DNA of 64,000 nt from DASXKD01 sp963703605 (GTDB lineage Bacteria > Actinomycetota > Actinomycetes > Streptosporangiales > Streptosporangiaceae), in NCBI GenBank assembly GCA_963703605.1, contig CAVPFC010000012.1, positions 1 to 64,000 on the forward strand. Reading direction: 5' to 3'. The translations under genes were made by a program, and so were the position numbers. The notes beneath the pieces were generated by a model. It worked only from the letters and a program-made list of their open reading frames with translations, made no database searches and was not told the DNA's origin. Each line of letters opens with the position of its first letter. Within the stretch, counting starts at the first letter, position 1. Shown one piece after another: positions 26,218 through 35,252 of this stretch.

Positions 26218-27162
26218 ATGCGCAAGGCGGTACTGGCCGGAACGACGCTGCTGATCAGCGTCACCACTGCGTTGGGGACCGTGGAGCCGGCCGCGCTGGC
26301 CGCCAACGGTCAGCGAGCGGGCTACCAGGTGTGCCAATCCTCGACGCATAAGGCGCTCGCCGCCAAAATGTCGGGCGACATCCAGAAGGCCGTGCAGGAC
26401 CGGCGCGCCGAAACCCCGGTGGTGGCGGTGCGGGCGGACGACCCGTCGCTGGGCATCCACTGCTCGCTGCACGGCCGGCGGCATTTCGACTCCGCCAGCG
26501 TCGTCAAGACGATCATCCTGGCCGCGCTGGAGCACAAGAAGCACGCGGAGCACGGCTGGCTCACCCGCCAGGAGAAGGCCCTCGCCCGGCTGATGATCAC
26601 CCAGTCGGACAACAACGCCGCGACGGCGCTGTGGAACGACGTCGGGATGCACTGGCTGCAACGCTTCTTGAACCTGGCCGGGATGGACGAGACCCACCTC
26701 AACGTCGCCTGGGGGCTGACCCAGATCACCGCCGATGACGAGACGGTCCTCCTGGACCTCCTGCTGCTGCACAACCCGGTGCTGACGCTGAAGGCGCGCA
26801 ACTACGAACTCCGGCTCATGTCGCAGGTCATCCCCTCGCAGCGCTGGGGCGTGACCGCCGGCGCGCCGGCCAGCTACACCGCGCACGTGAAGAACGGTTG
26901 GGCGCCGCTGCCGGACGTGAACTCGCCCTGGTGGATCAACAGCACCGGCTGCTTCACCCGGGGCAGCCAGTACTACACGATGGTGGTGCTCACCGAGGGG
27001 AACGCGGACGAGACGGTCGGGGTCCAGACCATCGAGCACATTGCGCACCGGATCAACCGTGACCTGAACCCGGGCGCGAAGGACCTGCTGCCCTACTCCA
27101 AGCCGAGCCCGTCCTGGAACCGGCCGGACGAGCCGGTCCCGCCGGTGCCGGGCAAGAGCTGA
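26218..27162 (+). CDS. Secreted beta-lactamase-like serine hydrolase
   Basis: 314 residues from ATG 26218 with GGGAGGG upstream. A signal peptide covers about 1-30 (VLAGTTLLISVTTALGTVEPAALA). The class A beta-lactamase/penicillin-recognising fold is shown by SVVK (S94-K97), SDN (130-132) and HVKNG (K225-N226-G227), where KNG replaces the usual KTG/KSG. I could not locate a clear Glu166 equivalent. It may act on peptidoglycan peptides or be a weak lactamase; many actinomycetes carry such proteins of unknown substrate. A strong hairpin follows the gene. Confidence 0.75.
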   Translation: MRKAVLAGTTLLISVTTALGTVEPAALAANGQRAGYQVCQSSTHKALAAKMSGDIQKAVQDRRAETPVVAVRADDPSLGIHCSLHGRRHFDSASVVKTIILAALEHKKHAEHGWLTRQEKALARLMITQSDNNAATALWNDVGMHWLQRFLNLAGMDETHLNVAWGLTQITADDETVLLDLLLLHNPVLTLKARNYELRLMSQVIPSQRWGVTAGAPASYTAHVKNGWAPLPDVNSPWWINSTGCFTRGSQYYTMVVLTEGNADETVGVQTIEHIAHRINRDLNPGAKDLLPYSKPSPSWNRPDEPVPPVPGKS

Positions 27163-27190
27163 GCGCGGGCCCCGCTGGCCCGGCCGGAAC

Positions 27191-27223
27191 GGGCCAGTCC
27201 TGCCTTGCCGGCGGGACTGGCCC
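27191..27223 (+). terminator. Strong hairpin after the serine hydrolase
   Basis: GGGCCAGTCCTGCC (27,191-27,204) pairs with 27,210-27,223 at 13 of 14 positions around a 5 bp loop (TTGCC). No T tract, as is common for actinobacterial terminators. Confidence 0.65.
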
Positions 27224-27359
27224 CGCCCGGTAGTTCGGGGGCATCCTTGAAGGGTCGGTCTGGCGACCAGCACGTTGGGGTAGGTCCCTAAGCTGGTCCT
27301 GGGTTCGGCTGCGCCCGGTCGTCAGGCTCCCGGGCCAGCGGACCCGGAGTTGAATTCTC

Positions 27360-27968
27360 ATGGGCAGTACCGGCAAGCCCGACGGCGAGCCCGGCCCAGC
27401 CCCGGGCGGCACCGGGCCAGGCTCGCGCCAGCGGCGCCAAGGTGCGGCGGAAGCCGCGCCGCGCGGCGGGGAGCAGGATGCCTGTCCCGACCTTGCCCAC
27501 CTGTACCACACGCATCATCGGTCGCTGATCCGGCTGGCGGCATTGCTGACCGGTGACACCGGTACCGCCGAAACGGTGGTGGTGGACTCGTTCGTTGCCC
27601 TGAACCGCACCCGGAAGAGCCTGCGGACCTGCGATGACGCGCTGCCGTACCTGCGACGGCTTGTGGTCGCCCGGTCCCGGTCCGCCGCCCGCCGCCACCG
27701 CCCGGCGGGCGGCGAGCCGGCATCGCCAGCGGAGCGGGGCGATCGTGAGGGCGGCCCGCGGCAGCCGCCGCCGTTCGAAGACGCGGCGATAGTCCGGGCG
27801 CTACGCGCGCTGCCGCCTGCCCAGCGTGAGGCCGCCGTGCTCAGGCTCTACCTGGATCTCGGCGACGAGCAGGCCGCCGCGGCCATGCGGGTGAGCCAGG
27901 CCGCCCTGCGGCGGCACCTGGCCGCGGCCAGGACAGCGCTGAGCCGCGCGCTCGGGTGGTCACCGTAG
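27360..27968 (+). CDS. ECF-like sigma-70 family factor
   Basis: 202 residues. After a disordered, proline/glycine-rich head (1-40), a sigma-2-like region (about 44-115: LAHLYHTHHRSLIRLAALLTGD ... LPYLRRLVVARSRSAARR) and a sigma-4 region (about 143-200: ALRALPPAQREAAVLRLYLDLGDEQAAAAMRVS ... LRRHLAAARTAL) are visible. Sigma-2 is divergent, so promoter melting may be weak. No anti-sigma gene is adjacent; the neighbours are secreted proteins, possibly its targets. ATG 27360 is the first start after a weak GGAG. Confidence 0.75.
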   Translation: MGSTGKPDGEPGPAPGGTGPGSRQRRQGAAEAAPRGGEQDACPDLAHLYHTHHRSLIRLAALLTGDTGTAETVVVDSFVALNRTRKSLRTCDDALPYLRRLVVARSRSAARRHRPAGGEPASPAERGDREGGPRQPPPFEDAAIVRALRALPPAQREAAVLRLYLDLGDEQAAAAMRVSQAALRRHLAAARTALSRALGWSP

Positions 27969-28194
27969 CCGGCCGGTACCGGGCTGCCGGGGTGCCCGGC
28001 CCGGTCCGGAAGCTCCGATCCCAGCCGCCTCTTTGTGCCCTGTGCGACATTCAGGCGCAGTCGTCCCGCTATTGACCGGTGCACACGGGAGGGTTACGTT
28101 CGGCGCGAGGAACGGCGCGCCGCCGGGGCGGGGGCGAGTGGCCGCGCCAACCAGGTACCGGGTACCCATGGTGGCGGCCAAGGGAGGCTTGCTC

Positions 28195-29853
28195 ATGACC
28201 CGCTGGATCGGCTCTCCTTCCCGGCGTTCCATCTCCTTGTCCGCGGTCAGCCTGGCGGCGGCGGTGCTGGCGGTGGGCGCGCTCGCCGCGCCGAGCGCCG
28301 GCCTTGCCGCGGCGCACCCCCGCGCGGCCGGCTACGGCCACCGGCCGGCAGGCAACCTGGACTGCAACGGCCGCAGTCCGATACAGCGCCCGCTGAAGAC
28401 CGGCGGCTACATCTGCGCCGAGGTCCACGCGGTAAACCGCGCCGGGCGGCTGCGCGACAACGGTTACTACATCGGCCACGACGAGCCGACGATCCAGTTC
28501 TACTCGCGCCAGCCTGGCTCGTCGACGAACGTCACCTGGATACAGACGCTGCCCCGGGATCCGAAGGCGCTGCCCACGGTGCGCGGGCCGCACAAGGACG
28601 TCACGCACTTCTTCGAGCTGATGCCGACCCTGTGGTACTCGATGGCGCTGTGCGACCCCAACTCCTTCCCCCTGCTGCCGTGCAAGCCCGACAGCGATAC
28701 GAACTCGCCGCACGGCAACTACCCGGGCGGCGGCAGCGCCTTCCTGGAGCTTCAGTTCTACCCGCCCGGGTTCCCGCCCTACCAGGACGGCCTGAGCTGT
28801 AACGACAAGCAGTGGTGCGGTGCGCTGACCATCGACTCGCTGGAATGCACGGCCAGCGGCCCGTGCAACAACAACTGCTTCGAGCCGGTCAACTTCGCGT
28901 TCCTCCAGACCAACGGCGTCCCCACCGGGCCGCCGAGCCCGCAGCGGGCCAACCTCGACACGGTGACGCCGAACCAGAACACGCTGATGATGAACCCCGG
29001 TGACAAGCTCCAGATCCACATCTTCGACAACCGGAAGGCAGGCGCGCTGGAAACAGCGGTCACAGATCTGACCACCGGGCGGAGCGGGTTCATGATGGCG
29101 TCGGCCAGGAACGGCTTCATGAACACCTCGATCGCCGACTGCACCGGCACGCGGTGGAACTTCCGGCCGCTTTACTCCACCGCCAGCACCATCAACCAGG
29201 GCGGCTGGGCGGCCGCGAACATCAACGTGGCCTTCGAGGTCGGGCACTTCACCCCCTGCACCAAGCTGCGTGTGTTCGCGCCGGTCCACGTGGGCGGCTA
29301 CGCCGACCCGTCCTGGCAGTTCTGCAAGGGCCCGTACGAGAACGCCGGGCCGCCGGACGGCTCGCCGGGCAGCGGCGAAACCGGCGACGGCCCCTGCTTC
29401 AAGGCCGGGGATACGCACGGCCCGCTGGACGCCGGGGCGGACCTGGTCACCGGCTGCACCGCCGGCGACCTCGACTTCGACGGCACCTCGTACTGGACCA
29501 ACTGGCCGGAGTCGCTCACGCCGGGCATGTTCCCCTCGCCGCTGACGCAGAGCCAGCCCACGACGGGGCACGGGTCAAGCTACCCGCAGATACAGTTCCT
29601 GACCGACAACCCCGCGAGCAACAACCGGTGCAGCCCGACCCACCTGGGCCCGTGCGTGGTACCGCCGCCGCAGGCCCCCGGGCACTTCTACCCGTACTGG
29701 ACGCTGGCCAAGGTCAACGGCGTGTGCACGTGGGAGTTCGGGCAGATGACCAACGGCAACACGTTCGGCAAGGACAAGCAGTACGGCAAGCCCACGGACG
29801 CGCTTGGGCTGCTGGAGGACGCGGGCCCGATCATCCGGAACCCGAACTGCTGA
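28195..29853 (+). CDS. Cysteine-rich secreted protein, function unknown
   Basis: 552 residues from ATG 28195, chosen for AGGGAGG (28,181-28,187); the open frame begins earlier. A signal peptide spans about 1-40 (twin-arginine-like SRRSISLSAVSLAAAVLAV ... AGLAAAHP). The mature part has 18 cysteines, an even number suggesting up to nine disulfides, with clusters such as LSCNDKQWCGAL and CTASGPCNNNC, and many glycine/proline/asparagine turns. I recognise no catalytic motif. It is likely an extracellular or wall-associated protein of actinomycetes. It lies downstream of the sigma factor and converges on another secreted-protein gene. Confidence 0.7.
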   Translation: MTRWIGSPSRRSISLSAVSLAAAVLAVGALAAPSAGLAAAHPRAAGYGHRPAGNLDCNGRSPIQRPLKTGGYICAEVHAVNRAGRLRDNGYYIGHDEPTIQFYSRQPGSSTNVTWIQTLPRDPKALPTVRGPHKDVTHFFELMPTLWYSMALCDPNSFPLLPCKPDSDTNSPHGNYPGGGSAFLELQFYPPGFPPYQDGLSCNDKQWCGALTIDSLECTASGPCNNNCFEPVNFAFLQTNGVPTGPPSPQRANLDTVTPNQNTLMMNPGDKLQIHIFDNRKAGALETAVTDLTTGRSGFMMASARNGFMNTSIADCTGTRWNFRPLYSTASTINQGGWAAANINVAFEVGHFTPCTKLRVFAPVHVGGYADPSWQFCKGPYENAGPPDGSPGSGETGDGPCFKAGDTHGPLDAGADLVTGCTAGDLDFDGTSYWTNWPESLTPGMFPSPLTQSQPTTGHGSSYPQIQFLTDNPASNNRCSPTHLGPCVVPPPQAPGHFYPYWTLAKVNGVCTWEFGQMTNGNTFGKDKQYGKPTDALGLLEDAGPIIRNPNC

Positions 29854-29871
29854 TCCTGATCCCCGCGGTAC

Positions 29872-29914
29872 GCGAGCAGCCGCCGCCCGGCCAGGCCGGG
29901 CGGCGGCTGCTCGC
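29872..29914. terminator. Bidirectional terminator with perfect 21 bp arms
   Basis: Arms 29,872-29,892 and 29,894-29,914 are exact complements around a single base. It sits between the convergent secreted-protein genes, 19 bp after the first and 49 bp after the second, and so can serve both. Confidence 0.8.
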
Positions 29915-29962
29915 TTGTCCGGAGACCCGCCCCGGTGGTTCAGTTGCGGGGGCCCGATGTGC

Positions 29963-30730
29963 CTAGGAGTGCTTCCAGGTGGTGAGGAAGGTGTTCTTCT
30001 TCGTCCCGGTGATCTTCCCGACCAGGATCTGGAGCACGCCCTTCTTGGTGGCCATGTTGAAGCCGGCCTGCGGCTTCACCAGGCCGATGGCCTTCGTGCT
30101 CACGGAAGCCTTGCTGAACGTGACCTTGCCGAAGTTGACCACCGGCAGCTGCTTGAGGGTCGAGCTGTTCACCAGCGAGTCGTCGATGACCAGCTCTTCA
30201 AGCGCCAGCCCGGTCTTCTGGGACGTCGTGAGCGTGAACGTGTGGCCCTTGGTCAGATCCTTGACCGTTGCGATCGTCTTCGTCGAGGTCGTGCTGACGG
30301 TCGCTTGGATCAGGTCACCAACGAAAACGCCCTTGGTCCCCTGCTTGACGGACGTGTTCACCTGCACCACCGCTGCCGCCGCCGGCGAACCGCTGAGGCA
30401 TTCCATCAGCAGGCCCGCGGCGCTGAACTTGGCGGCCGTGCTCTTACCGGTGACCATGGCCGCGAGGGGCCCGAAGCCGGTGGTGGCCGACGTGCACTTG
30501 AGCGACGGGATCTTGTACTCCGTGGTGACGCTCTTGCTCCCCGTCGCCCCGAACGTCCATCCCCCGAACGTCGTCTGCGACTTAGCCGCAACGGAGATCC
30601 TGGCCCCCGTGGCGAGGGCAAGCTCGCCGCTCGAATGGGAACCGGCGAGAGCCGGGACCGTGCCGCTCAGCGCGAGCAGCAACGATCCCGTGACGGCGAC
30701 GGTTGCCCCTACCTTGCGTTCGATGCGCAC
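29963..30730 (-). CDS. Secreted protein with possible G1/eqolisin-like fold
   Basis: 255 residues from GTG 30730, preceded by AAGGAG six bases upstream; a longer frame exists without a site. A signal peptide covers about 1-30 (VAVTGSLLLALSGTVPALAGS). The mature part is rich in serine, threonine, alanine and lysine in a beta-strand pattern (VTTEYKIPSLKC, VGDLIQATVSTTSTKTIATVKDLTKGHTFTLTT, LPVVNFGKVTF). The order and spacing recall G1-family (eqolisin) beta sandwiches, but the catalytic glutamine and glutamate are not seen, so any such protein would be inactive. Low certainty; it may be a non-enzymatic binding protein. Confidence 0.55.
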   Translation of the reverse strand: MRIERKVGATVAVTGSLLLALSGTVPALAGSHSSGELALATGARISVAAKSQTTFGGWTFGATGSKSVTTEYKIPSLKCTSATTGFGPLAAMVTGKSTAAKFSAAGLLMECLSGSPAAAAVVQVNTSVKQGTKGVFVGDLIQATVSTTSTKTIATVKDLTKGHTFTLTTSQKTGLALEELVIDDSLVNSSTLKQLPVVNFGKVTFSKASVSTKAIGLVKPQAGFNMATKKGVLQILVGKITGTKKNTFLTTWKHS

Positions 30731-30917
30731 AGGTAACTCCTTCTGGTTGTCGAATCTGGCCGCCTGCGCCCGCAATTTTCTATCAGTACGCTAGCTGGGG
30801 TCAATGCCCTGCGAATACTAATAAAAGGTATAAAGATTCACTTATCGGGAGTAAGCACGCAGCGCTTGCCAAGACGGGACCGCTGGGCGCCCTCGCGCCC
30901 AGCACGGCCGCCGTGTC

Positions 30918-32408
30918 TCAGCGCGTGCTCGCGGGGCTCGCCGGGAGCGCCACCTCCTGCGCTACGCCGCGGCGGGCGAGCAGGTAGTAGACGCCGCCGC
31001 CGACCACGATGCCGATTGCCCAGCTCAGGTCCCCGCCTTGCAGGCCAGGGAAGTGGTTCGAGATCGGCCCGACATAGGACGGGACCGCGAAGTCCGCGTT
31101 GATCCACAGCAGCGCCGCCACCATTCCCAGCGCCTGGGCGATGATGGCCGGCCAGTGGATGCCGCCGTTGCGCCAGTACACCCCGCCGCGCTCGGCGGCG
31201 AGCGCTGGCGGGTCGTAGCGCCCACGCCGCAGCAGATAGTCCACCATCAAGATGCCGAACCACGCCGACAGCCAGACCACGATGTAGAGCAGGAAGCCGG
31301 AGAAGTCGGCGTAGAAGTTGCCGTGGAACAAGATGATGCCGGTGACCACGGCGCACACCACGGTGTCCACGATCACCGCGCCCCAGCGCTTGATCGGTAT
31401 GCCCAGCGCTTGCAGGGTGACGCCGGATGAGTACAGGTCGATCGTGTTGATGGCGAACAGCTGGAAGATGGCGAAGATCAGGAACGGCACCACGAACCAC
31501 GCGGGGAAGCTCTGGGGCACTCCGAGCTGGGTGATGCCGACGGTCTTCTTGGTGACCGTGAAGGCCAGGATCCCCAGGATCTCGAGCAGCACCGACGGGA
31601 TCGCGCCGCCCAGGGCCGCCGCCCAGAAGGTCCTCGGCTTAGGGGTGCGGCGCGGCAGGTAGCGCGAATAGTCGTTGCCGTTCTCGGTCCAGCCCAGGCC
31701 GCCCACCGAGATGATCAGCACCAGCGCGGTGGTCCAGACGGCCCACGACGCCGAGGGCTGATGGAAGGTGCTCAGGTGCAGCCTGCTGAAGGTGAAGATG
31801 GCCAGGACCACGAAGAAGATGATGAACACATAGGCGAGATAGCGAAGCATCTTGGTGATCGTGGCGTGGCCGAAGAACGGCATGACCAGCTGGACCGCCG
31901 CCGCCACGATGATCACGGCGATCTTCGCCGGGCTCCCCAGCGTGGTCCCGTAGTGGAGGAACAGCAGTATTACGGTGGCGACCACGAAGTAGACGCCCTC
32001 GATCTCGAACCCGACCTGGGTAACCCAGTTGAACAGGGCCACCACGCGGTTACCGTTCTGCCCGAACGGCGCGCGGCTGACCATGAACGCCGTCGTGCCC
32101 GTCTCCGGGCCCTGGAGGCTCGCCCACCCCAGCAGAGCGTAGAGGAGGTTCCCGGCCACGACGGCCAGGATCGCCTGCCCCACCGACAGGCCGAAGGTCA
32201 TGATCAGGGTGCCGTAGAAGAAGAACTCGACGTTGAATACGCCGCCGGCCCACAGCCAGAACAGGCCCGCCGGGGTCATCTTGCGTTCGGCGTCCGGGAT
32301 CAGGTCGATCCCGCGCTGCTCGACCTTAAAGGCCGCGTACTCATGCTGCGGATCGGCAATCGGCCCGGCTGTGGCCGGCCCGCCTGCGTCACTGGCAACG
32401 CCGCTCAT
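30918..32408 (-). CDS. NCS1-family permease (purine/cytosine/allantoin type)
   Basis: 496 residues from ATG 32408 (GGAGGTGTTC just upstream). About twelve membrane segments. GLFWLWAGGVFNVEFFFYG and GPETGTTAFMVSRAPFG near the N-terminus and GWTENGNDYSRYLPR in the middle are characteristic of NCS1 sodium- or proton-coupled nucleobase carriers. The substrate cannot be fixed from sequence; cytosine, hypoxanthine or a similar base is likely. It is a single gene with no catabolic partner next to it, divergent from the VOC gene. Confidence 0.85.
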   Translation of the reverse strand: MSGVASDAGGPATAGPIADPQHEYAAFKVEQRGIDLIPDAERKMTPAGLFWLWAGGVFNVEFFFYGTLIMTFGLSVGQAILAVVAGNLLYALLGWASLQGPETGTTAFMVSRAPFGQNGNRVVALFNWVTQVGFEIEGVYFVVATVILLFLHYGTTLGSPAKIAVIIVAAAVQLVMPFFGHATITKMLRYLAYVFIIFFVVLAIFTFSRLHLSTFHQPSASWAVWTTALVLIISVGGLGWTENGNDYSRYLPRRTPKPRTFWAAALGGAIPSVLLEILGILAFTVTKKTVGITQLGVPQSFPAWFVVPFLIFAIFQLFAINTIDLYSSGVTLQALGIPIKRWGAVIVDTVVCAVVTGIILFHGNFYADFSGFLLYIVVWLSAWFGILMVDYLLRRGRYDPPALAAERGGVYWRNGGIHWPAIIAQALGMVAALLWINADFAVPSYVGPISNHFPGLQGGDLSWAIGIVVGGGVYYLLARRGVAQEVALPASPASTR

Positions 32409-32530
32409 GAACACCTCCGAACGGTCGGGCAACGATAGTCCCTATAACCCCGATATCGTCGCACGGCACCATGTTGTTAAGCAGCGTCCCGCAACGCAAT
32501 CTTCAGCCGTAGCGGCTACGCTCATCCGGC

Positions 32531-32920
32531 ATGGCAGGTATCCAGCCCGAGTTGTGGATTGACCGCGCCGCCGCGGCCGTTGCGTTCTACGAGGCGGCTT
32601 TCGGTGCCACGGTTCTGCACCGGGTGGGCGAGGACGACGACATCGTTGCGCAGTTGGCGATCGGCGACGCCGCGTTCTGGGTGTCGTCCGGCGGTGCGGG
32701 CCCACCCCGGTTCAGCCCGGCGGCGATCGGCGGTGCGACGGGCCGGACCTTGCTGATGGTCGATGATCCTGACGCGATGTTCGCCCAGGCGGTCGCGGCG
32801 GGGGCCACGGTGGCAGCCGGGATGGCCGATGAGCACGGCTGGCGGCTGGGCCGGATCTTCGATCCGTTCGGTCACGAATGGGAGATCGGCAAACCGCTCG
32901 GCCCGTGGCCGCCAGCGTAA
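32531..32920 (+). CDS. VOC-family (glyoxalase/PhnB-like) protein
   Basis: 129 residues forming a two-module VOC fold: PELWIDRAAAAVAFYEAAFGATVLHRVG in the first half and DPDAMFAQAVAAGATVAAGMADEHGWRLGRIFDPFGHEWEIG in the second. The closing FGHEWEI is typical of PhnB-like members. Metal ligands are only partly conserved, so it may be a binding protein rather than an enzyme. Alone on the plus strand between the permease and the importer operon. Confidence 0.8.
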   Translation: MAGIQPELWIDRAAAAVAFYEAAFGATVLHRVGEDDDIVAQLAIGDAAFWVSSGGAGPPRFSPAAIGGATGRTLLMVDDPDAMFAQAVAAGATVAAGMADEHGWRLGRIFDPFGHEWEIGKPLGPWPPA

Positions 32921-32995
32921 GCCCCTCCGCCAGCGGTCAGCGTGATCGCTGCCGGATCTCTGCTGCCACCGCGGCGGTGCTGCTGGGCACAGTTA

Positions 32996-33229
32996 TCAGG
33001 GCGAGCGGTCGCTTCGGCTCTCGTGGCGCCAATGCTCACCGAATTCGTTGTCATGCAGGCGGCGCAGCAGGTGCGCATAGTGGTCGAGCCGATCGGCAGC
33101 CTGGCGCATCTCATTGAAGTCCTGGCCGTGATCGCGGGCGGGTGTCTTCTCTTCGGCTCGTTTGCGGACGATGTGCAGCTCCGCACTGCTGAGTTCGGCC
33201 ACCCTCGTCAGCACTTCCTCAAGATCCAT
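32996..33229 (-). CDS. Small helical protein, function unknown
   Basis: 77 residues from ATG 33229 with GAGGAG upstream. The sequence is charged and helical (MDLEEVLTRVAELSSAELHIVRKRAEEK ... RQAADRLDHYAHLLRRLHDNEF) with no cysteines or membrane segment. I do not recognise a family. It follows the importer operon on the same strand (84 bp gap) and may be expressed with it. Confidence 0.5.
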   Translation of the reverse strand: MDLEEVLTRVAELSSAELHIVRKRAEEKTPARDHGQDFNEMRQAADRLDHYAHLLRRLHDNEFGEHWRHESRSDRSP

Positions 33230-33313
33230 CGTGCGCTCCTCGCTCGGCTGATCACTCGCCGTCCGGGCAAGCCTACGGTGGCCGCCGAACATGCCTGTGC
33301 CGTCCCCGGGGCC

Positions 33314-34375
33314 CTAACCGCGGCGGGGAAGCCTGGGCAGGCTCCGCCGGCGTTCGCCGTTGCGGCGCAGCCAGTAGCCGACGGGGAACAGCCGCAAGTT
33401 CAGCCGGGAGTCCACCAGCCCCCACAGCCCGCGGCGCGCGAACAGGGCCACGATTATCGCCACCAGGCCGAGGATGATCAGGTACCAGGCGTTGTACGAG
33501 GCCAGTGTCTGCTGAAGCACCATGTACACCACGGTGCCGATGATCGGTCCCTCGATCGTGCCCAGCCCGCCGATGATCGTGACAAACGCCATCTCCGCGG
33601 TCCACTGCACGGTGAACACCGCGCTCGGCTGCACCTGGAGCTGGCTGATCGCCAGCACCGCGCCCGCGGCACCGCAGCCCGCGCCCGCCACCACAAAGAC
33701 CAGCATCCGGGCAAGCCCGATCCGCGCGCCGGAGCTGCGCGCGGCCACCTCGTCGTCGCGGATGGCGGTGAGCACCAGGCCGAGCCTGCCCCGCAGCAAC
33801 AGGTAGATGCCGGCCAGTGCCACCACGGTGACGGCCAGCCCGGCCCAGTAGGTGTAGGCGGTGAGCAGCGCGGGGCTGAACCCGGCCAGGCCGGGCAGCG
33901 GCATGCCGGTGCCGCCGCCGATCGAGGAGAACTTCTCGATGATGAGCATGAGGGTCGCGGCGAGCACCCACGTGGCGATCGCGAAGTAGCCGCTGCGCAG
34001 CCGGGAGACCAGCCACCAGAGCGGCAGCGCCGCGACGCCGCAGCCGATCGCGGCGACGGGCAGCGCGGCCAACGGCGAGATGCCGTGGATGGCGAGGATC
34101 AGCACGAAGTACGCGCCGAGCCCCACGAACGCCTGCTGCCCCACCGACACCAGGCCCGCGTAGCCCGCCAGCAGGTTCCACATGCTCGCCAGCGTGAGCA
34201 CGATGAACGCCTGGACCAGGATGGAGGTGGTGCTCGAGTACACGATGTAGGGAAGCAGGGCGAACACGACGACGACGATCAGGGCGACCACCCCGGTCCA
34301 GGCGACGTTCCGCTGTGACCGGGTGACCCGGAAGTCTTCTGCCGTAGGGGCGGCGGTTTCGGTGGCCAGGCTCAC
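33314..34375 (-). CDS. livM: Branched-chain amino-acid-type ABC permease LivM
   Basis: 353 residues from GTG 34375, overlapping livH by 4 bp. About nine or ten membrane segments; the LivM family features GLVSVGQQAFVGLGAYF, the cytoplasmic loop AIRDDEVAARSSG that contacts the ATPase, and GGLGTIEGPIIGTVV are present. Last gene of the importer operon. With LivH it forms the channel for the ligand captured by LivK, most likely a branched-chain amino acid, amide or small carboxylate. Confidence 0.9.
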   Translation of the reverse strand: MSLATETAAPTAEDFRVTRSQRNVAWTGVVALIVVVVFALLPYIVYSSTTSILVQAFIVLTLASMWNLLAGYAGLVSVGQQAFVGLGAYFVLILAIHGISPLAALPVAAIGCGVAALPLWWLVSRLRSGYFAIATWVLAATLMLIIEKFSSIGGGTGMPLPGLAGFSPALLTAYTYWAGLAVTVVALAGIYLLLRGRLGLVLTAIRDDEVAARSSGARIGLARMLVFVVAGAGCGAAGAVLAISQLQVQPSAVFTVQWTAEMAFVTIIGGLGTIEGPIIGTVVYMVLQQTLASYNAWYLIILGLVAIIVALFARRGLWGLVDSRLNLRLFPVGYWLRRNGERRRSLPRLPRRG

Positions 34376-35247
34376 GACTGCGCCCTCCGCGAGATGAGGC
34401 CCTGCGGGCGTATCACGAGCACGGCGAGGAACACGACGAATCCGGCGATGACCTCGTCGGAGATGTTGATCTGGGCGCCGATCTGCTGGGCCACGCCGAG
34501 CACCACGCCGCCGAGCAGGGTGCCCCACAGCGAGCCCAGCCCGCCGATCACCACGGCCGCGAACGCGAACAGCAGGATCGTGTCGGTGCCCGCGGTCGGG
34601 TAGAGCTGGGAGTACATGCCGTAGGCGATGCCGCCAAGCGCAACCGTGCCGAACGCGATCGCCGCCGCGATGCCGAACACGTGCCGGTAGTCCGCCCCGG
34701 CAAGCTGCGCCGCCTCCCTGTCGTCGGCCACGGCGCGGATCAGGCGGCCGTACTTGGTCCTGGACAGGAAGTACTGGAGGCTCAGCAGGACCACCACGGC
34801 CACGGCGAAGATCACCACGAGCAGGTCGGCGATCTGGATCTGCGAGCCCAGGCTGAAGGAGTCCGTCACCAGGGGCAGGTTGGTGCCGATGCCCCGGGTG
34901 TTGGCGGTGAAGAACTGGAGCAGGGCGTTCTCGATCACCACCGACAGGCCGAGCATGACCATGAGCGTGGTGAGCACGCTGCGGTCGAGCGCGGTCTGGA
35001 TCATCGTGCGCTGCACCACGTAGCCGAGCACCGCCATCACCGGCACCACGATGAGGAAGGACCACAGCACGGGCATGTGGGTGACGGCGATGATGCCGAT
35101 CGCGATGTAGCCGGCGAGGACCGCGAGGTCGCCGTGCGCGAGGTTGACGACCTTCATCACGCCGAACATCAGCGAGAGCCCGCAGGCGAACAGCGCGTAG
35201 AGGCCGCCGGTCAGCACTCCCTGGATGATCGCGTTTACCCAGGCCAT
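34372..35247 (-). CDS. livH: Branched-chain amino-acid-type ABC permease LivH
   Basis: 291 residues. GLYALFACGLSLMFGVMKVVNLAHGDLAVLAGY is the LivH opening; AVADDREAAQLAGAD is the ATPase-coupling loop; GGLGSLWGTLLGGVVLG lies near the end. ATG 35247 is chosen because the frame upstream runs through livF in the wrong frame. Six bases separate it from livF. Pairs with LivM in the membrane. Confidence 0.9.
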   Translation of the reverse strand: MAWVNAIIQGVLTGGLYALFACGLSLMFGVMKVVNLAHGDLAVLAGYIAIGIIAVTHMPVLWSFLIVVPVMAVLGYVVQRTMIQTALDRSVLTTLMVMLGLSVVIENALLQFFTANTRGIGTNLPLVTDSFSLGSQIQIADLLVVIFAVAVVVLLSLQYFLSRTKYGRLIRAVADDREAAQLAGADYRHVFGIAAAIAFGTVALGGIAYGMYSQLYPTAGTDTILLFAFAAVVIGGLGSLWGTLLGGVVLGVAQQIGAQINISDEVIAGFVVFLAVLVIRPQGLISRRAQS

Positions 35248-35252
35248 GAGGG

